Source of the DNA: Plasmodium malariae
Taxonomy: Eukaryota > Apicomplexa > Aconoidasida > Haemosporida > Plasmodiidae
Direction of reading: 5' to 3'
Length of the DNA stretch: 64,000 nucleotides
Assembly (NCBI RefSeq): GCF_900090045.1
Contig: NC_041783.1
Coordinates: 2,041,001-2,105,000 of the forward strand
The notes beneath the pieces are model-generated. The model had not been told where the DNA came from, did not search any database, and saw only the letters and a program-made list of their open reading frames with translations. The translations under genes were made by a program, and so were the position numbers. This document shows positions 45,812 to 58,060 of the stretch, piece after piece; the first letter of the stretch is position 1; every line of letters starts with the position of its first letter.

Positions 45812-48562
45812 GTATTATTTTTTTTTTTTCTCTAAGTGCAAGGACCTACCTAGTTGACTTTTTTTAAAGAGCGTAATCGGAATTAAGGGGGTGGAAAAAA
45901 AATAATTATTATTGTCCGAATTGTAGTAGGCCTTTTTGTTTATTAATTGTAGATGAGGATTATATAAAATAACATGAATAAATGGAAATTTTTTTGAAAG
46001 GTACAACATGTTTATGTTAATAATAACATTGTTCTCCCGCGTGCTGATAATATTTGGTGTAATGTTTAGTATGTCAGGTTTTATAATGGTAATAGGGAAA
46101 TAATTTTTATAAAAGTTATAACCGAAAGAGTAGTGTACATTACATTTTGTAAATTTATGTATGGTGGATGGAGAGTTCTCCTTATCATTCAAACTTGCAC
46201 AAGAGAGATGATAACACAAAGCATCGTTATTTCCATTGTCGCAGTTGTGCTTATTACTACTTTTACAGCCATTGGCACTTTTAACGAAAGACATTTTAGT
46301 GTAAATATAAGTTCTTTTTTTATTTAATCGTCCTTTACTGAACATGTACAGGTAATTTTTGTTATCATCGGTAAAATGGTATAAAACGTATATATAATCA
46401 GATTTTACATGAATAGGTGCTTTATTTATTTTAATTTTCAATTTGATATTCTGCATTAAAGCAAAATTATTAGGAAAAATATTTCGTACCTTTCCTTCAT
46501 AATTTGACAAAATGATGCTGTGATTATATTTTATAGAAAAATCTGAATTATATAATGTCAGAAATAGTCTTTTATTTATTATATTTCTGTTAATTTGACA
46601 TGATATAGAATATTCTGCTTTTTTTTTATAGAACATTATGGGACAGACATCAAATGAAGAGGAAGGGTTAAAATGTGGTATCACTTCAATGTCATTATGG
46701 TAGTTAAAATGAAAAAAAATGTCTGTAGGCGTATTTTTTTTTTCTTTTTTGTCTCTCTCTTCATCCTCGATATTAGAGCTCGAATGGCTAGTTTGTTCAT
46801 AAATTAATTGTTCCGTATTTTGGTCAATATTCCCCTTTTGAGGGTGAACAATTTGGCTATTTTTTTTTTTTTTTTTTTTTTTCTTACTTTTGTTCATAAA
46901 ATTATTGTCCGTTAATAATATTTTAACATTTAGTTCATTTTTAACTTTGAAATTGAAGAAGAGCATAATGGAATTTTCCATGTTAGGATGTATTATCGTT
47001 GGACATATTTTTTTAATTTTAAGATGATCTATAACGATGATGTGAAAAAAATTGCAAAATACGTCATCAATTTTTTTTCCTTTATTTATTTTTTTAGGTA
47101 TTTTTATTACATTACCGTCTTCATGGCAATTATTTTTGCCCACGATATAGCAATTTTTATTTTTTAAAAGTATGCAGGAAAAGGAAAAACCGCAGCAAAG
47201 TTTTCCTATTTCGAATTTGTTTTTATTTTTAAATTTTCTTAACTGGAAATAATTTTCGTTAATTCGTTTTAATTTTTCCCATTCTACGTTTAGTGATGAC
47301 CTTTCTTTGCTACTTATGCTACTATTTTGATCGCCCTCGTAGCTCTCTCCGCTCCTGTAATCTTCCCGTTTGCTTTTTACATAAGCACAACACCCTTGAT
47401 TTGTACTACTACATGCCACACAGTATTCTGCATTATATGTCCCACTATATGTCGCATCACCTGTGTGCGCTTTATGCTTTTCCTTACGCAACAGATGTCT
47501 CTTTTTTTTTTTGGATTGTGATGTTTTTTTGATAAAGTCTGTCCATATATTTTGGTTTAAAATTAACGTGGGACATTTTACAAAATTGTCGCCTGAACAT
47601 AGCTGACTGTGCATGTTATTGCCCCAGCCATATATTTCATTTTGATAAGTTGAAATTAAATTGTGAGAATGTCCAGCAGATATGTACTTAACTTTTTTTC
47701 GTTTTTCTTTATTTAATAAAATTAAAATTGGAGTGTTATAAAAAATTTTTTTTTCTTGACATACTTGATAGTTATCGTTTCTTCCAAAAGCGTAGCAGTT
47801 TTTATTTTTTGATAAAAAAAGAGCATGACTTTGTCCACATGATATATTTTCAATTTTTACCTTATCAGAAAAATGTATATAGCTAACAAATCTCGAATTA
47901 TAGTCATGAATTATATCATATTTATGTGTCTCATCCGTGTCCCATCTAAAAACTTGTTTCTCTTCGTTAATTGCATAAAACTGTGAAGAGCAAAAAAATA
48001 TTTTTTCAAAATTTATTGGTATACTCTTTATACGTGTTTCTTCCTCCATTTGGTTGTCATCTAATTTGTACTTCCATACCTTATTCTTTTCGTTGATAAA
48101 AAAGTCCTTTTGTTTTTTTAAATTTCTCGTAAATAGTATCCTATTAAAATTTTTACTGTCTTGTGCGCTATGATTTTTTGTATATCTGCCAACTGTGCTG
48201 TTAGTAGTATGGGACACATTGCTTTCGTTATGGAATTTTTCTTCATTTAGACCTTGACAATTTTCATTCACTGCTTCATTTTTGTAAAAAGAATACAAAA
48301 TTAAATTCCTAGTCATAAAGTTAAAATCGTAAGTGTCATTCGATGAAATGTTTACGTAACTCCTTGTACTAGTAGCAGCAGAGCCATCAGCTGCATCGTC
48401 TAACCGAATTAATGTACTGTACGTGCTATCATTATTTCTGTTTAATACCACATTTAGGCTATTATTACATGTATGCACCTTTTTTATGAATACATTTTCT
48501 AATTCTTTTATCAACTCTAATTTATTATTTTTGTATAGGTATACGTTACTTAAATTTTTCAT
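45421..48562 (-). CDS. RCC1-repeat (beta-propeller) protein, 2 exons
   Basis: Exon 1 is 48562-45850 and exon 2 is 45506-45421, joined at G|GTAGGT..TTTGCAG|AT in phase 1, giving 932 residues. Without the splice, the frame runs 11 residues into a repetitive lysine tail (GRSLHLEKKKK). With it, the protein ends SQLDFIIFNVFASYNNIEYS and then RGEILLTVSNI, which has normal coding character. RCC1 blades are visible at about 225-345: IENISCGQSHALFLSKNKNC then YAFGRNDNYQVC, and VKYISAGHSHNLISTYQNEI then YGWGNNMHSQLCSG. A third is at about 460-495 (IGKLCCGFSFSCILLKNKNC). Poly-lysine and asparagine inserts split the rest. RCC1 proteins act as Ran exchange factors or as scaffolds; the low number of recognisable blades and the large inserts prevent a specific role. 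The start is the first ATG. Confidence 0.82.
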
Positions 48563-49853
48563 TTTGCACTTCTTTCAGGTCATGTTTTTATTTTTACTTA
48601 GAAAAAAAAAAAACAATATAACAATAAAAAAAAAAAAAAATAAAATAAAATGAAAAACCTATGTATTGAAATTATTTGAAGACACGATTTATTTCTCCAA
48701 TTATGCAGAACCATTTCACGCACACCCGGAAGTTCGTCGCTAGACGCACATTTTTTCCGTGCCTACTGGCTAAATGCTGAGGAGGAGAAATGAGAGTGCG
48801 AACTGGTACACACACATATATATGTATATATATATGTATACGTATATATGTATATATGTACGTATGTACATGTATGTGTATATTTATTTTTATCCCACAT
48901 GTGCACTCATTCGTATGTACGCGTGAATGCGCCTACTTCTTAGGAATTGAGAAAAAAGATGCATGCAAATATTTTACTCCAAAGTGAAAAGTTACGTTCG
49001 TGAACCTTGTCAGAGGTAACAGGGATAAAAAGATAATATGATAAAGAAAAAAAAAACAAAGCAGAATGATCTTCAACTTGTATCGGAGGAATTCGCTTGT
49101 AGTAAGAGTGACTCTATGCAAGCTAGAGGAGTAGCCACAATGCATATATGCGTACATGCGTACATGCATACATGCATACATGCAGATGCACACATAAACA
49201 CATATTCATAGACGCATATACATGAACGCATATACATGAACGAATATACATGAACGCATATACATGAACGCATATACATGAACGCATAAACATGAACGCA
49301 TATACATGAACGCATAAACATGAACACATATACATGAACGCATATACATATTTATATTGCTTCTCTAACTCGCTAACATCCTTTGAGTTAGGCGTTTAGG
49401 CGTAGTGAGTACTGAAGCAGAAGTAAATTACTGCTCACCCATGAGCTCAGTATGGTATCAATCTTCATAGAAGTCATTATTATGTAAAAGATAATTAACA
49501 AAAAGAAGGTTTATTTTATTTTATTTTGTTTTGTTTCGCTTTGTTTCGTTTTATTTTATTTCATTTTTTTTTTTTTTTTTGCATTTTCCCTTTATACCTA
49601 CATTTAAAGTGACTACATAAATGTAAAAAAAAAAAAAAAAAAAAAAATTGACTACATTAACATGGTAAAGTTACATGTATGCATTATGAATGTAAAAAGA
49701 AAAAATTTATTAATAAAAGAAATGAGTCTTATATAACAAAATAATTATTATGTCCATTATATTATAAGCTTAATATGTGCCCATTTTTCTTTTTTTTTAA
49801 ATTTGTCATATAGACAAGGAGGTGCAAAAAAAAAAAAAAAAAAAAAAGGATTC
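48563..49853. other. Intergenic upstream of RCC1-like gene
   Basis: Contains poly-A, GTATATAT microsatellite (48820-48870), a 14-bp array (49195-49345), TTTTATTTTATTTTG pyrimidine repeats (49512-49580) and poly-A runs. No gene is supported. Confidence 0.6.
49195..49345. repeat. 14-bp array (CATGAACGCATATA)
   Basis: About ten copies of CATGAACGCATATA with ATAAA and GAATATA variants. Confidence 0.88.
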
Positions 49854-50981
49854 CTAGTATTCATTCGAGTTAATCCTCTCAGAATCACATGAAAAACCAC
49901 TGCTATAGTCCATTTCGCTATTAGAAAAGTTTTCCAACATTATAGTAGCTACACTAGCTCTTTTAATATTATCTTTTGATGTCTTATTTATTTTTAAAAA
50001 ATTTGGTTTTAAAGGATTATTCTTTTTTCCTTTTTGTTTTTGCGTTTTCCTGTCTTTTATTCTTTTTTTGTGTTGAAAAATATAGGTAGACCTATTTTTC
50101 TTCTCCATTTTTTCGTTGCTTTTTTTTTTTAAAATATTACTTACATCATCGAGGAGATACCCCGAGGAGTCCTCGCTGTGGTCGTCCAAGTGGTGGGCTT
50201 CTTTTCCTTTTTTCCTTTTTATCGCATAACAGTCATTTTGGTCAGGTTCGTCAGGTTCGTCAGGTTCTCCAGATTTTCCAGATTTTCCAGATTCGCCAGA
50301 TTTGCCAGACTCTCCCCGTTTGGTAAGCTTGATATGTTCGTTATGTGTAACAAGTGTACCATGAATGCTATAACTGTCAGGATGACTTTCTCCTGGGTCC
50401 TCTTCCACATCATTTCCGTCCGTATAGTTACTCCTTTCATTATCGATGTTATCTGTTCTCTGATAATCGTCCTTACCATTTTTTTTATTTTTCTCTTCCT
50501 CATTTCTCTCATTGAGATTTATACTGAATATACTTTGATTAAAATTGTCAAAATCTATACTATTTTTTTTTATATGTAAATTTTTTTCTTTTCCCTTTTC
50601 GTCTTCCTTTTTAGAATTTATACAAATTGTAGTTGTAATTTCGTTTGTTTTTATACGTTCAGTGGTAGGTAATTTGTTACTGTTATGAGTGTCTTTACAG
50701 GGTATTCCCCACCCCTCGTTTTCACGAATAGCGAATTCGCTGCTCAACGCGTCAGTAAACGTATCAGTCAATGTATTAGTTAACATATCATTCAATGTAT
50801 TAGTCAACGTATCATTCAATGTATTAGTCAACGTATCTTTCAATGTATTAGTCAACGTATCATTCAATGTATTAGTCAACGTATCATTCAATGTATTAGT
50901 CAACGTTTTGCTCGATGGAGTTCCTCTGATTTGAGATGCTCCTTCTGTACATTCACAGGTGGGCTCACTAAATGTTCCCAT
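49854..50981 (-). CDS. Hypothetical protein with DTLTNTLN repeats
   Basis: 375 residues from the first ATG (MGTFSEPTCECTEG). Residues about 25-78 are seven 8-residue repeats of the type NTLNDTLT, encoded by a 24-bp DNA array. A charged middle follows, with a GESGKSGESGKSGKSGEP run (about 228-245) and DEPDEPDQ. The C terminus is basic (KKRIKDRKTQKQKGKKNN) and then ordered (ASVATIMLENFSNSEMDYSS). The frame stays open for about 75 bases upstream of the ATG, so a 5' exon could exist. No signal peptide or membrane helix is seen. I do not recognise a family; much of it is low-complexity, so the gene is likely but not certain. Confidence 0.65.
   Translation of the reverse strand: MGTFSEPTCECTEGASQIRGTPSSKTLTNTLNDTLTNTLNDTLTNTLKDTLTNTLNDTLTNTLNDMLTNTLTDTFTDALSSEFAIRENEGWGIPCKDTHNSNKLPTTERIKTNEITTTICINSKKEDEKGKEKNLHIKKNSIDFDNFNQSIFSINLNERNEEEKNKKNGKDDYQRTDNIDNERSNYTDGNDVEEDPGESHPDSYSIHGTLVTHNEHIKLTKRGESGKSGESGKSGKSGEPDEPDEPDQNDCYAIKRKKGKEAHHLDDHSEDSSGYLLDDVSNILKKKSNEKMEKKNRSTYIFQHKKRIKDRKTQKQKGKKNNPLKPNFLKINKTSKDNIKRASVATIMLENFSNSEMDYSSGFSCDSERINSNEY
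50752..50905 (-). repeat. 24-bp in-frame coding array (NTLNDTLT)
   Basis: About six copies of a 24-bp unit within the hypothetical gene. The period is a multiple of three, so the reading frame is preserved; this is expected to be a length-polymorphic coding minisatellite. Confidence 0.85.
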
Positions 50982-51511
50982 CTTTTTGTTAATGTTAGTA
51001 CTGCTGCTATTAATTTTATCTGGATATAAAACGTAAAAGTTTATCGACTTGAATCGTGTGTCTTATTTTCATTTTGTTGATTTGTTTACACTATGAAGGG
51101 GGGAAGGAAGCAGGTGAGGAAGTCAAAGACAGAAAAAAAAAAAAAAAAAAAAAAGAAAAGAAAGAAATATTATTTTTCCTTCTTTTTTTTAGGAAAAAAG
51201 GGTACATCCACTTATGCACTGTTTAAAGAAGCTCATTGCGCGTTTTTCGGGGATAGACTATACTAGCGCTGAAGGTATGCGATGAGGTATAGATACTGCT
51301 AAGGTTATAATGTTTATGTTTGGCATCTTCTGTGTTTGTTTTATTGTTTAAGAAGTTCTTTCTCTTCTATCTTTATCTGTATTTCTATCTCTCTTTTTTT
51401 TTTTTTTTTTTTTTCTTTACTTTAAATTTATTTTATTTTATTTACTTTTTTTTTTTTTTTTTATGTATTTTTTTTTTTTTTTTTTTTTAGAAAGGAAAAT
51501 AAGGGAAATAC

Positions 51512-51543
<32 letters not shown>

Positions 51544-51722
51544 CTTCCTTACTTTACCGAAATGTACCCTTTAAAAGATTCCAAGATGATAAAATAGAAT
51601 TGACCATACTTTACACTTTCAAATATATTAATGAGAGGAATATGTATGTACGTACATGTACACCCCTACCACACCCCTAAGTATGATTTATTTTTATTAG
51701 CAAATAATTTAATACTAATAAG
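50982..51722. other. Divergent intergenic with poly-T/poly-A and a short upstream frame
   Basis: Presumed shared promoter region. It has poly-A (51131-51153), long T runs (51391-51414, 51448-51489) and poly-A (51512-51537). Immediately after the last poly-A is a short open frame at 51538 (MHTSLLYRNVPFKRFQDDKI...) of about 50 codons. It may be an upstream frame or an unrecognised first exon of the 811-residue gene. Confidence 0.5.
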
Positions 51723-54700
51723 ATGATTGTAAATGCAAACTTTACTGCTAATGAAGTAAGTATAGAACATATATGCAAGCTTATTGGAAAAGAGGATGTT
51801 GAAAATATATCGGCTGATGAACAAAAAAAAATAATTAGTTTTATTTTAAATTTTTATAAAACATGTAAATCATTTACAATTAAGGAAATAGAAAATTTAA
51901 AAAATTTTTTAAAATTAGTAATAAACAAGTTTAAAGAGGGTAAAAATTCATTTTTTGAAGACTTACTGTTGATAAATTTTGAAAATGCGTCTAGTTCTTT
52001 CATAAATGCAAAAGTAAATGATGATACGTCTTCATACACTGATAATGTCAGACAATACTTCCTTTCTATTTTCGACTTAAGTGTATATTTGAAGGGAAGG
52101 GAAAGCAGACCTCACCATATAATTAGGGCCGTAGTGAATTACTTGCGCCTTTTTTTACTGAACGCGTTAAAGTAATTATAAATGCAGTTATATATATATA
52201 TATATATATATATTTTGTTTTTTTTGCATATAACTTGTACTTCTACATGTAAGAAAGTGAAAGGAAGGGGTAGTTTCCTCAGATTAATCAAAGAAAAAGA
52301 AAAAGAAAAAAATAAAAATAAATAAATAAATTCGTACACACCAATGTATGTATGTATGTATGCACGTATGTATGCACGTATGTATGCACGTATGTATGCA
52401 CGTATGTATGCACGTATGTATGCACGTATGTATGCACGTATGTATGCACGTATGTATGCACGTATGTATGCACGTATGTATGCACGTATGTTTGTGACTA
52501 TCTCTCTCCACCCTCGAACATTTCAATATTCTCATTTTTCTTTCCAGGATGATAAGATCTAACTACTGTGCGAAATTTTATTGTCAAATCATATCAGAAG
52601 GTAATATTTTGGAGACGTTAAATAATTTTTATTCAAATAATGAAATAGCTGACATGGTCATTATATATTGCTTTCTTTTATTAACGGGTCATAAAGAATT
52701 CGACAAAGACGTTATAAAATGTAGAATTTTGAAAGAGTTTACTTCTCCACTTATAAGTAGTAATGTAATTACAAAGAACTATTATTTAATACTTCAAATA
52801 CTAATAAATCTTATCTCAAGAAATGGAAAAAATATGAAATTTTTAATAAACAATGATGAAGTAGTACTACTTAACAACATTGTAGAAAAAATATACAACC
52901 ACGTAAAAAAGGGTATTTTCGACTTTACTTGTGTTAATTTGTTGAAATTGTTTGCTTATCTAATAGAAGGAAGAAGTAACATCATTGATTCGTTACTGAC
53001 TGCTTCTGGGAATGAACACTTAACACGTTATGAGCAGAAGCAAGAGGAAAGGAAAAAGCAGCAAAAGGAGCAGCCTACGCAGGATCTTTACATATCCTTT
53101 TTCGAGAATACAAATAAAATAGTTGATTGCGTAGAGTGTCTAATTAAAGCTGATAAAATATGCAACGTTATAAAGGATAAAGGAGATCTTTTTTATGACT
53201 TCCTTTGCATTTTATTTTGCGTTTTAAAAAGAATTTTGGACGTTATCCTTAGTCTAAGGGTGAGTAAAATTGGAAAAAGTGAATCAGATATATATTCTAT
53301 TGAAAGGGAAAAAAAGGAAATAAACGAACAAAGGGAGGAGCTTCTCATAAGGAGCATTTTAAATTTATCATTAAATTTTTTGGTTCACAATAGTTATGTC
53401 CTTCCAGGTATTAGATTAATGTGGTAGAACATTAGGCAATTGTGAAGCTCTGCATGTTTGCAGTGTGTATTATGGACATTTGCACGTCCCTGGGTCTTGC
53501 TCTTTTTTTCACCTGATTTGTTCCTATTTATTCGTCTTTTTGCACATTTATAAACGTATTTGCTAGCACATTTGTTCTCTATTAATACCATTTTCACGTA
53601 TTCATTTGCATATTTGCTTATTTTAATTTCCCCTTTTTTTTCGTTTAATTTTTGGACCCAAGGAGAGAAAAAAATGCTGCACTTACTGTGTATGGACCTG
53701 GTCATCGGGGTAAGCAGCAGTTACTACTCTGAACTTTTGAACCACAAAAATGTACTTGTAAGAGTGATAGCCGAAATGGATAAGGTCAAAGAAAGGGGAG
53801 ATGAATATAACAACTATTTATACGTAAAATTTTTTGAAATAATATTTTACATGAGTGTTCATAACGAACAAGTGTGCAAGGAATATTTTAATAAAGAATT
53901 CATCTTACAAGTAGAAAATAAAATTTATCAATTGGACAAAATAAGAAATTCTGAAGATTTAAAAGAGAGAGAAGGAATGAATTCATTAAAGATATATTAT
54001 TTTGGAATAATATATATATACATAAAATTAAATTTAGAGATAAAGGAAAAAGATTTTCTTGTCCCGTTTGTTAACTACGTTATATTAAAAGAATTAACAG
54101 AGAAGTCTTTTTTACTTCAAAATGAATTATATTATTTACTATTTTTGCAATTTTTAAATATATCATTTTTATGTAATTTGTACGATTTTAAAAAGTTCGT
54201 TCAAAACGATTCATTTGTAGACCTGATGAAGGTCTGTAGGGGAAGTACCCTTCGCGTTAAGACATCGGTATGGTCATTATGATGCTTTGGGGCTTACAAT
54301 TTTTTTTGCGTTTTTTTGCTTTTTTTTTCTTTTTTTTTTAAAAGGCGAACAGGAGAATATGAACCTGATTCCTTTTTCCATAACTTCTGAATAATCTTTA
54401 ATTTTAACATGAATGTTTTTTTATATTTTATTTTGTAATTATTATTTTATATTTTTTTTCTCTTTTATTTCGACCCAATGAAGATATTAAACCTCCTGTT
54501 ACGATGGCTCGAAAGAAAAGACTTCTCAGATACGTTAAAATGGCATGTACGGAAAAACAAACTAATATTTACTATTTTATTTGAATATTGGAGAGTAGTA
54601 CAAGCGACGGAGGAGGGAACTGACCTACCAAGTTTAGATGCCCCTGAGGAGTATAACGTTAGTTACATTTATTAGTAATTCACTGTTTACAGTTGGACAT

Positions 54701-54816
54701 AATTGCATATGCATAAATTCACCCACATATACACTGTTGCATAAGTACATATAATATTTACAATCATACGCAATTCACCATGTACATGTTCATGTACGCA
54801 TTGCAGGCAGAAGAGT

Positions 54817-54879
<63 letters not shown>

Positions 54880-55581
54880 ATCCCCACTTTTGCACGTTTC
54901 CAATGTGCTGACCTGTTCATGCGTTAATTTTTTCTTTTCATTTTTTTTTTCATGCAGAATGAGAGATATATGATATATGAAATTTTCAAAATATTGACGA
55001 ACAATTTTACAAAATATCTTAATTACTTTTGTGAAAATGATGAAATATTAAATATATTCAAATGTATAATACTTTTTGAAGAAAAAAATATACTTGGCAT
55101 ATATGCAAGTATTGACGAACAGATTGAAGGTTAGTACTATTCGTGCATGCAAATTAAATGCGTAACTGTAGATAGGTATTCATATATTTGTGTGTGCTGC
55201 GTGTAAAACAGCAAACGTATACAGTAATTATATACTCCTGACCATGTGCTGCTACGACTCATATGACTAATCTTTCCTCTCCATTCTTCTCTTTATCCTT
55301 TTCATTTAGAATACCACATAACATATACCGTTTTTCACTTTTCACTATTTACCTTCACTTTCATGTTTATCGTGTGCTCATTCAACTTCATGCCATTCCA
55401 TCCAGCGAACAAATTTGCAGTTCTAGAAAGCGACAAAAGTAAACTTAGAAATAAAATAAAATTGTACAATGAAAAAATAGAACATATCGAAAGACGGCTT
55501 CTAACAATAGTTGAATTAAATTATGAAAAAGAAGTAAAGGACTTAGAGAGTTACTACAATTCTGTTCGGGGGCAACGATAA
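51723..55581 (+). CDS. Helical protein of unknown function, 6 exons, 811 aa
   Basis: I join 51723-52171, 52548-53407, 53663-54267, 54484-54657, 54958-55129 and 55406-55581. The splice sites are GTAATT..CCAG, GTATTA..CAAG, GTATGG..GAAG, GTTAGT..GCAG and GTTAGT..CCAG, and every junction keeps phase. The total is 811 residues, nearly all predicted helical: paired leucine-rich helices such as KNYYLILQILINLISRNGKN and FDFTCVNLLKLFAYLIEGRS recall ARM/HEAT-type solenoids. The last exon is a charged coiled coil (SDKSKLRNKIKLYNEKIEHI). It has unusually few low-complexity inserts for this genome, which suggests a constrained, essential-type role. I cannot name a family. A start further upstream (see 51538) is possible. 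Confidence 0.82.
52344..52488. repeat. 12-bp array (GTATGTATGCAC) in an intron
   Basis: Twelve copies of GTATGTATGCAC within intron 1 of the 811-residue gene. Each copy contains a GTATGT donor-like word, yet the splice uses the outer GTAATT and the distal CCAG. Confidence 0.9.
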
Positions 55582-55649
55582 GAGTGCGTGGAAAAAAAAA
55601 AAAAAATACATACATAAGTACGTACATTCGTATATACACACGTTCACAC

Positions 55650-55745
55650 ATGTACATATTAATACATGTACATATTAATACATGTACATATTAATACATG
55701 TACATATTAATACATGTACATGTTAATAAATGTATATATTAATAA
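55650..55745. repeat. 16-bp array (ACATGTACATATTAAT)
   Basis: About six copies of ACATGTACATATTAAT, each with the palindrome ACATGT, just past the stop of the 811-residue gene. Confidence 0.85.
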
Positions 55746-55781
55746 ATGTATATATTAATACATTTACACACTTATACATAC

Positions 55782-55827
<46 letters not shown>

Positions 55828-56316
55828 AAGTATGGCTGTTCGTATGCGGTGCGACCCCCCTACTTTTTTTACATATCAGAACAATGATGGTCTCAACTGA
55901 GATTTTAAAGAAATAATCAAATGTTTAATGACCAATACAATTATGCTAAAAAGTTGAACAGTAATTATGCAAAGTGGCTCATTGTATTCACGTGCTCATA
56001 AATTTAAATGCTTTCCGTAAAGCAGAATGAGAATAGCAGTAGAATATGTTTATTCGATCGAGATAGTTACTATGTAATTATATTATACCTTCTTGTACAA
56101 TTTTTCTGCATATTAACGTACCAATAAAAAAAAAAAAAAAAAAAGAATAAATAAATAAATAAATAAAAAAGTAGTAAAAAAAGGGATAACATATCTCTTA
56201 AGTGTACATATATAAATAAACATCACTGCTAAATAGAAACATAAACAATGAATTGGACTTCTTGAACTATATAGGTTGATGTATTTATGAAAGAATTAAT
56301 TTATAATGTATACACA

Positions 56317-56349
<33 letters not shown>

Positions 56350-56476
56350 CTAAAATGGTTTATTATTCCACTGTTACCCAAAGGACAATATTTTTTGCAG
56401 TTATTAAAGTAGTAATTTTAAAGCAATTTGACACATTAGAATTTTATGAAATATTATTTGGTGTAATATTATTTGA

Positions 56477-56690
56477 CAATATTGACTTAATATTTTTTGA
56501 CTATATTGACTTAATATTTTTTGACTATATTGACTTAATATTTTTTGACTATATTGATTTAATATTTTTTGACTACATTGACTTAATATTTTTTGACTAC
56601 ATTGACTTAATATTTTTTGACTACATTGACTTAATATTTTTTGACTACATTGACTTAATATTTTTTGACTACATTGACTTAATATTATTT
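56477..56690. repeat. 24-bp array in an open frame (DYIDLIFF)
   Basis: Nine copies of a 24-bp unit, TTGACTACATTGACTTAATA plus TTTT, within an open frame from 56355 to 56732 that reads DYIDLIFF in each unit. The surrounding frame has an ATG and ordinary-looking N-terminal residues (MVYYSTVTQRTIFFAVIKVV) but follows a long poly-T. I regard it as a repeat first and a gene only doubtfully. Confidence 0.85.
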
Positions 56691-57211
56691 AACGGAATAT
56701 ATTTCAGCGTAATATATCTCATCGTAATATAGCTCATCGTAATATATTTTAACGCAGTACACTTTAACGCAATATAACGTGTTATTATGTACTGTACTGT
56801 ATTGTTATGCTATATTTTATTTTTATTTTTATTTTTATTTTTATTTATTTTTTATTATTTGAACTGCATATACAACCGGATAAGTCATGAAATTTCGATT
56901 TTTGTAAAGAGGAAAAAGTTAAACTGGCTATAATAAAAATGAAGAAAAATAAATAAAATGAGTAAAATAAAATAAATTAATAATATATAATTTAAAATTA
57001 ATAAAAATTTTGTAATAAAAGAAAACTCTTATTATTTTAAAAAGTGTTAAGGTAAATTGACAAATTAAAATTTGATTATTCTTTTTGCCTTCATTAACAA
57101 ATTTTGGGAAGCACGACGTTTGCACATGTGTTAATAACGTATATACACGCATGTACATGTATATAAATATACACAGTATAAGTACATATATACATACATA
57201 CACAATATACG

Positions 57212-57244
<33 letters not shown>

Positions 57245-58060
57245 GTGTTCGGGTGTGATATGTATATACATACGTAGATGTGTATGTATATGCAAAAACA
57301 TATATCAGTGTCCACCATCCGATTGCAGCTAGAAAAAAAATGCACAAGATTATGGCACTTTTTCGAAGATATAATTAAGATAAAGCAATAAAAAAAAAAA
57401 AAAAAAAGAAATAAAATAAAGTAAAAAATATAATTTGAAATTAAATTTGAATTTTATTTTTAAAATGTGGAAGACAGGTAAATATAGCTAAAAGGTTAGG
57501 GGAGAGAAAAACAAAAAAAAAATCATTCCAGAAAATTTTGTATAGTACTTTTGTGAATAATTAACGAGTATTTGTATGAAGGTTAATATATATATATGTA
57601 TATGTGCGCGTCGACATATATATTAATGTCTACATGTATGTGAGCGTCTACCCATATGTGAATGACCACCCATTTGTGAGTGTTTACACATATGGAGATT
57701 ACTATGTACAAATGCACATTGGACCGCCATATATACAAGTCTGCTTATGTAGGTGGCTGAATTAGCAATTACTAGTTTGCACATTTATATGTCAACACAT
57801 ATGTGTGTGTAGGGGTGTAAAAATATATGCATACGCTTATACGCTCGTGCATCCATACGTCTATACGTCTGCCTGTTTATGTGGCTATACGACTGCACGC
57901 TTACACAACTGCTCGTCCGTGTATGATACACACACCGCATTGTGGACCACACATATGCCCAACTCTACACACGTATTTGAAAATACGCGCAAATGTGCTA
58001 CAGCACGAAACATGCTATATATAATATATCAAGGTATCGTTCTCGTGGTAAGAGGAAAAG

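Larger units (their letters stand above)
55582..58060. other. Intergenic upstream of the NAPE-PLD-like gene
   Basis: Contains the ACATGTACATATTAAT array (55650-55745), a TA tract (55790-55820), poly-A and poly-T runs (56321-56349), a 24-bp array (56477-56690), TTTTA repeats (56815-56850) and GC-slightly-richer DNA from 57.6 to 58.0 kb. An 87-codon frame at 57805-58068 ends in the start region of the next gene and shows no domain. No gene is supported. Confidence 0.55.
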
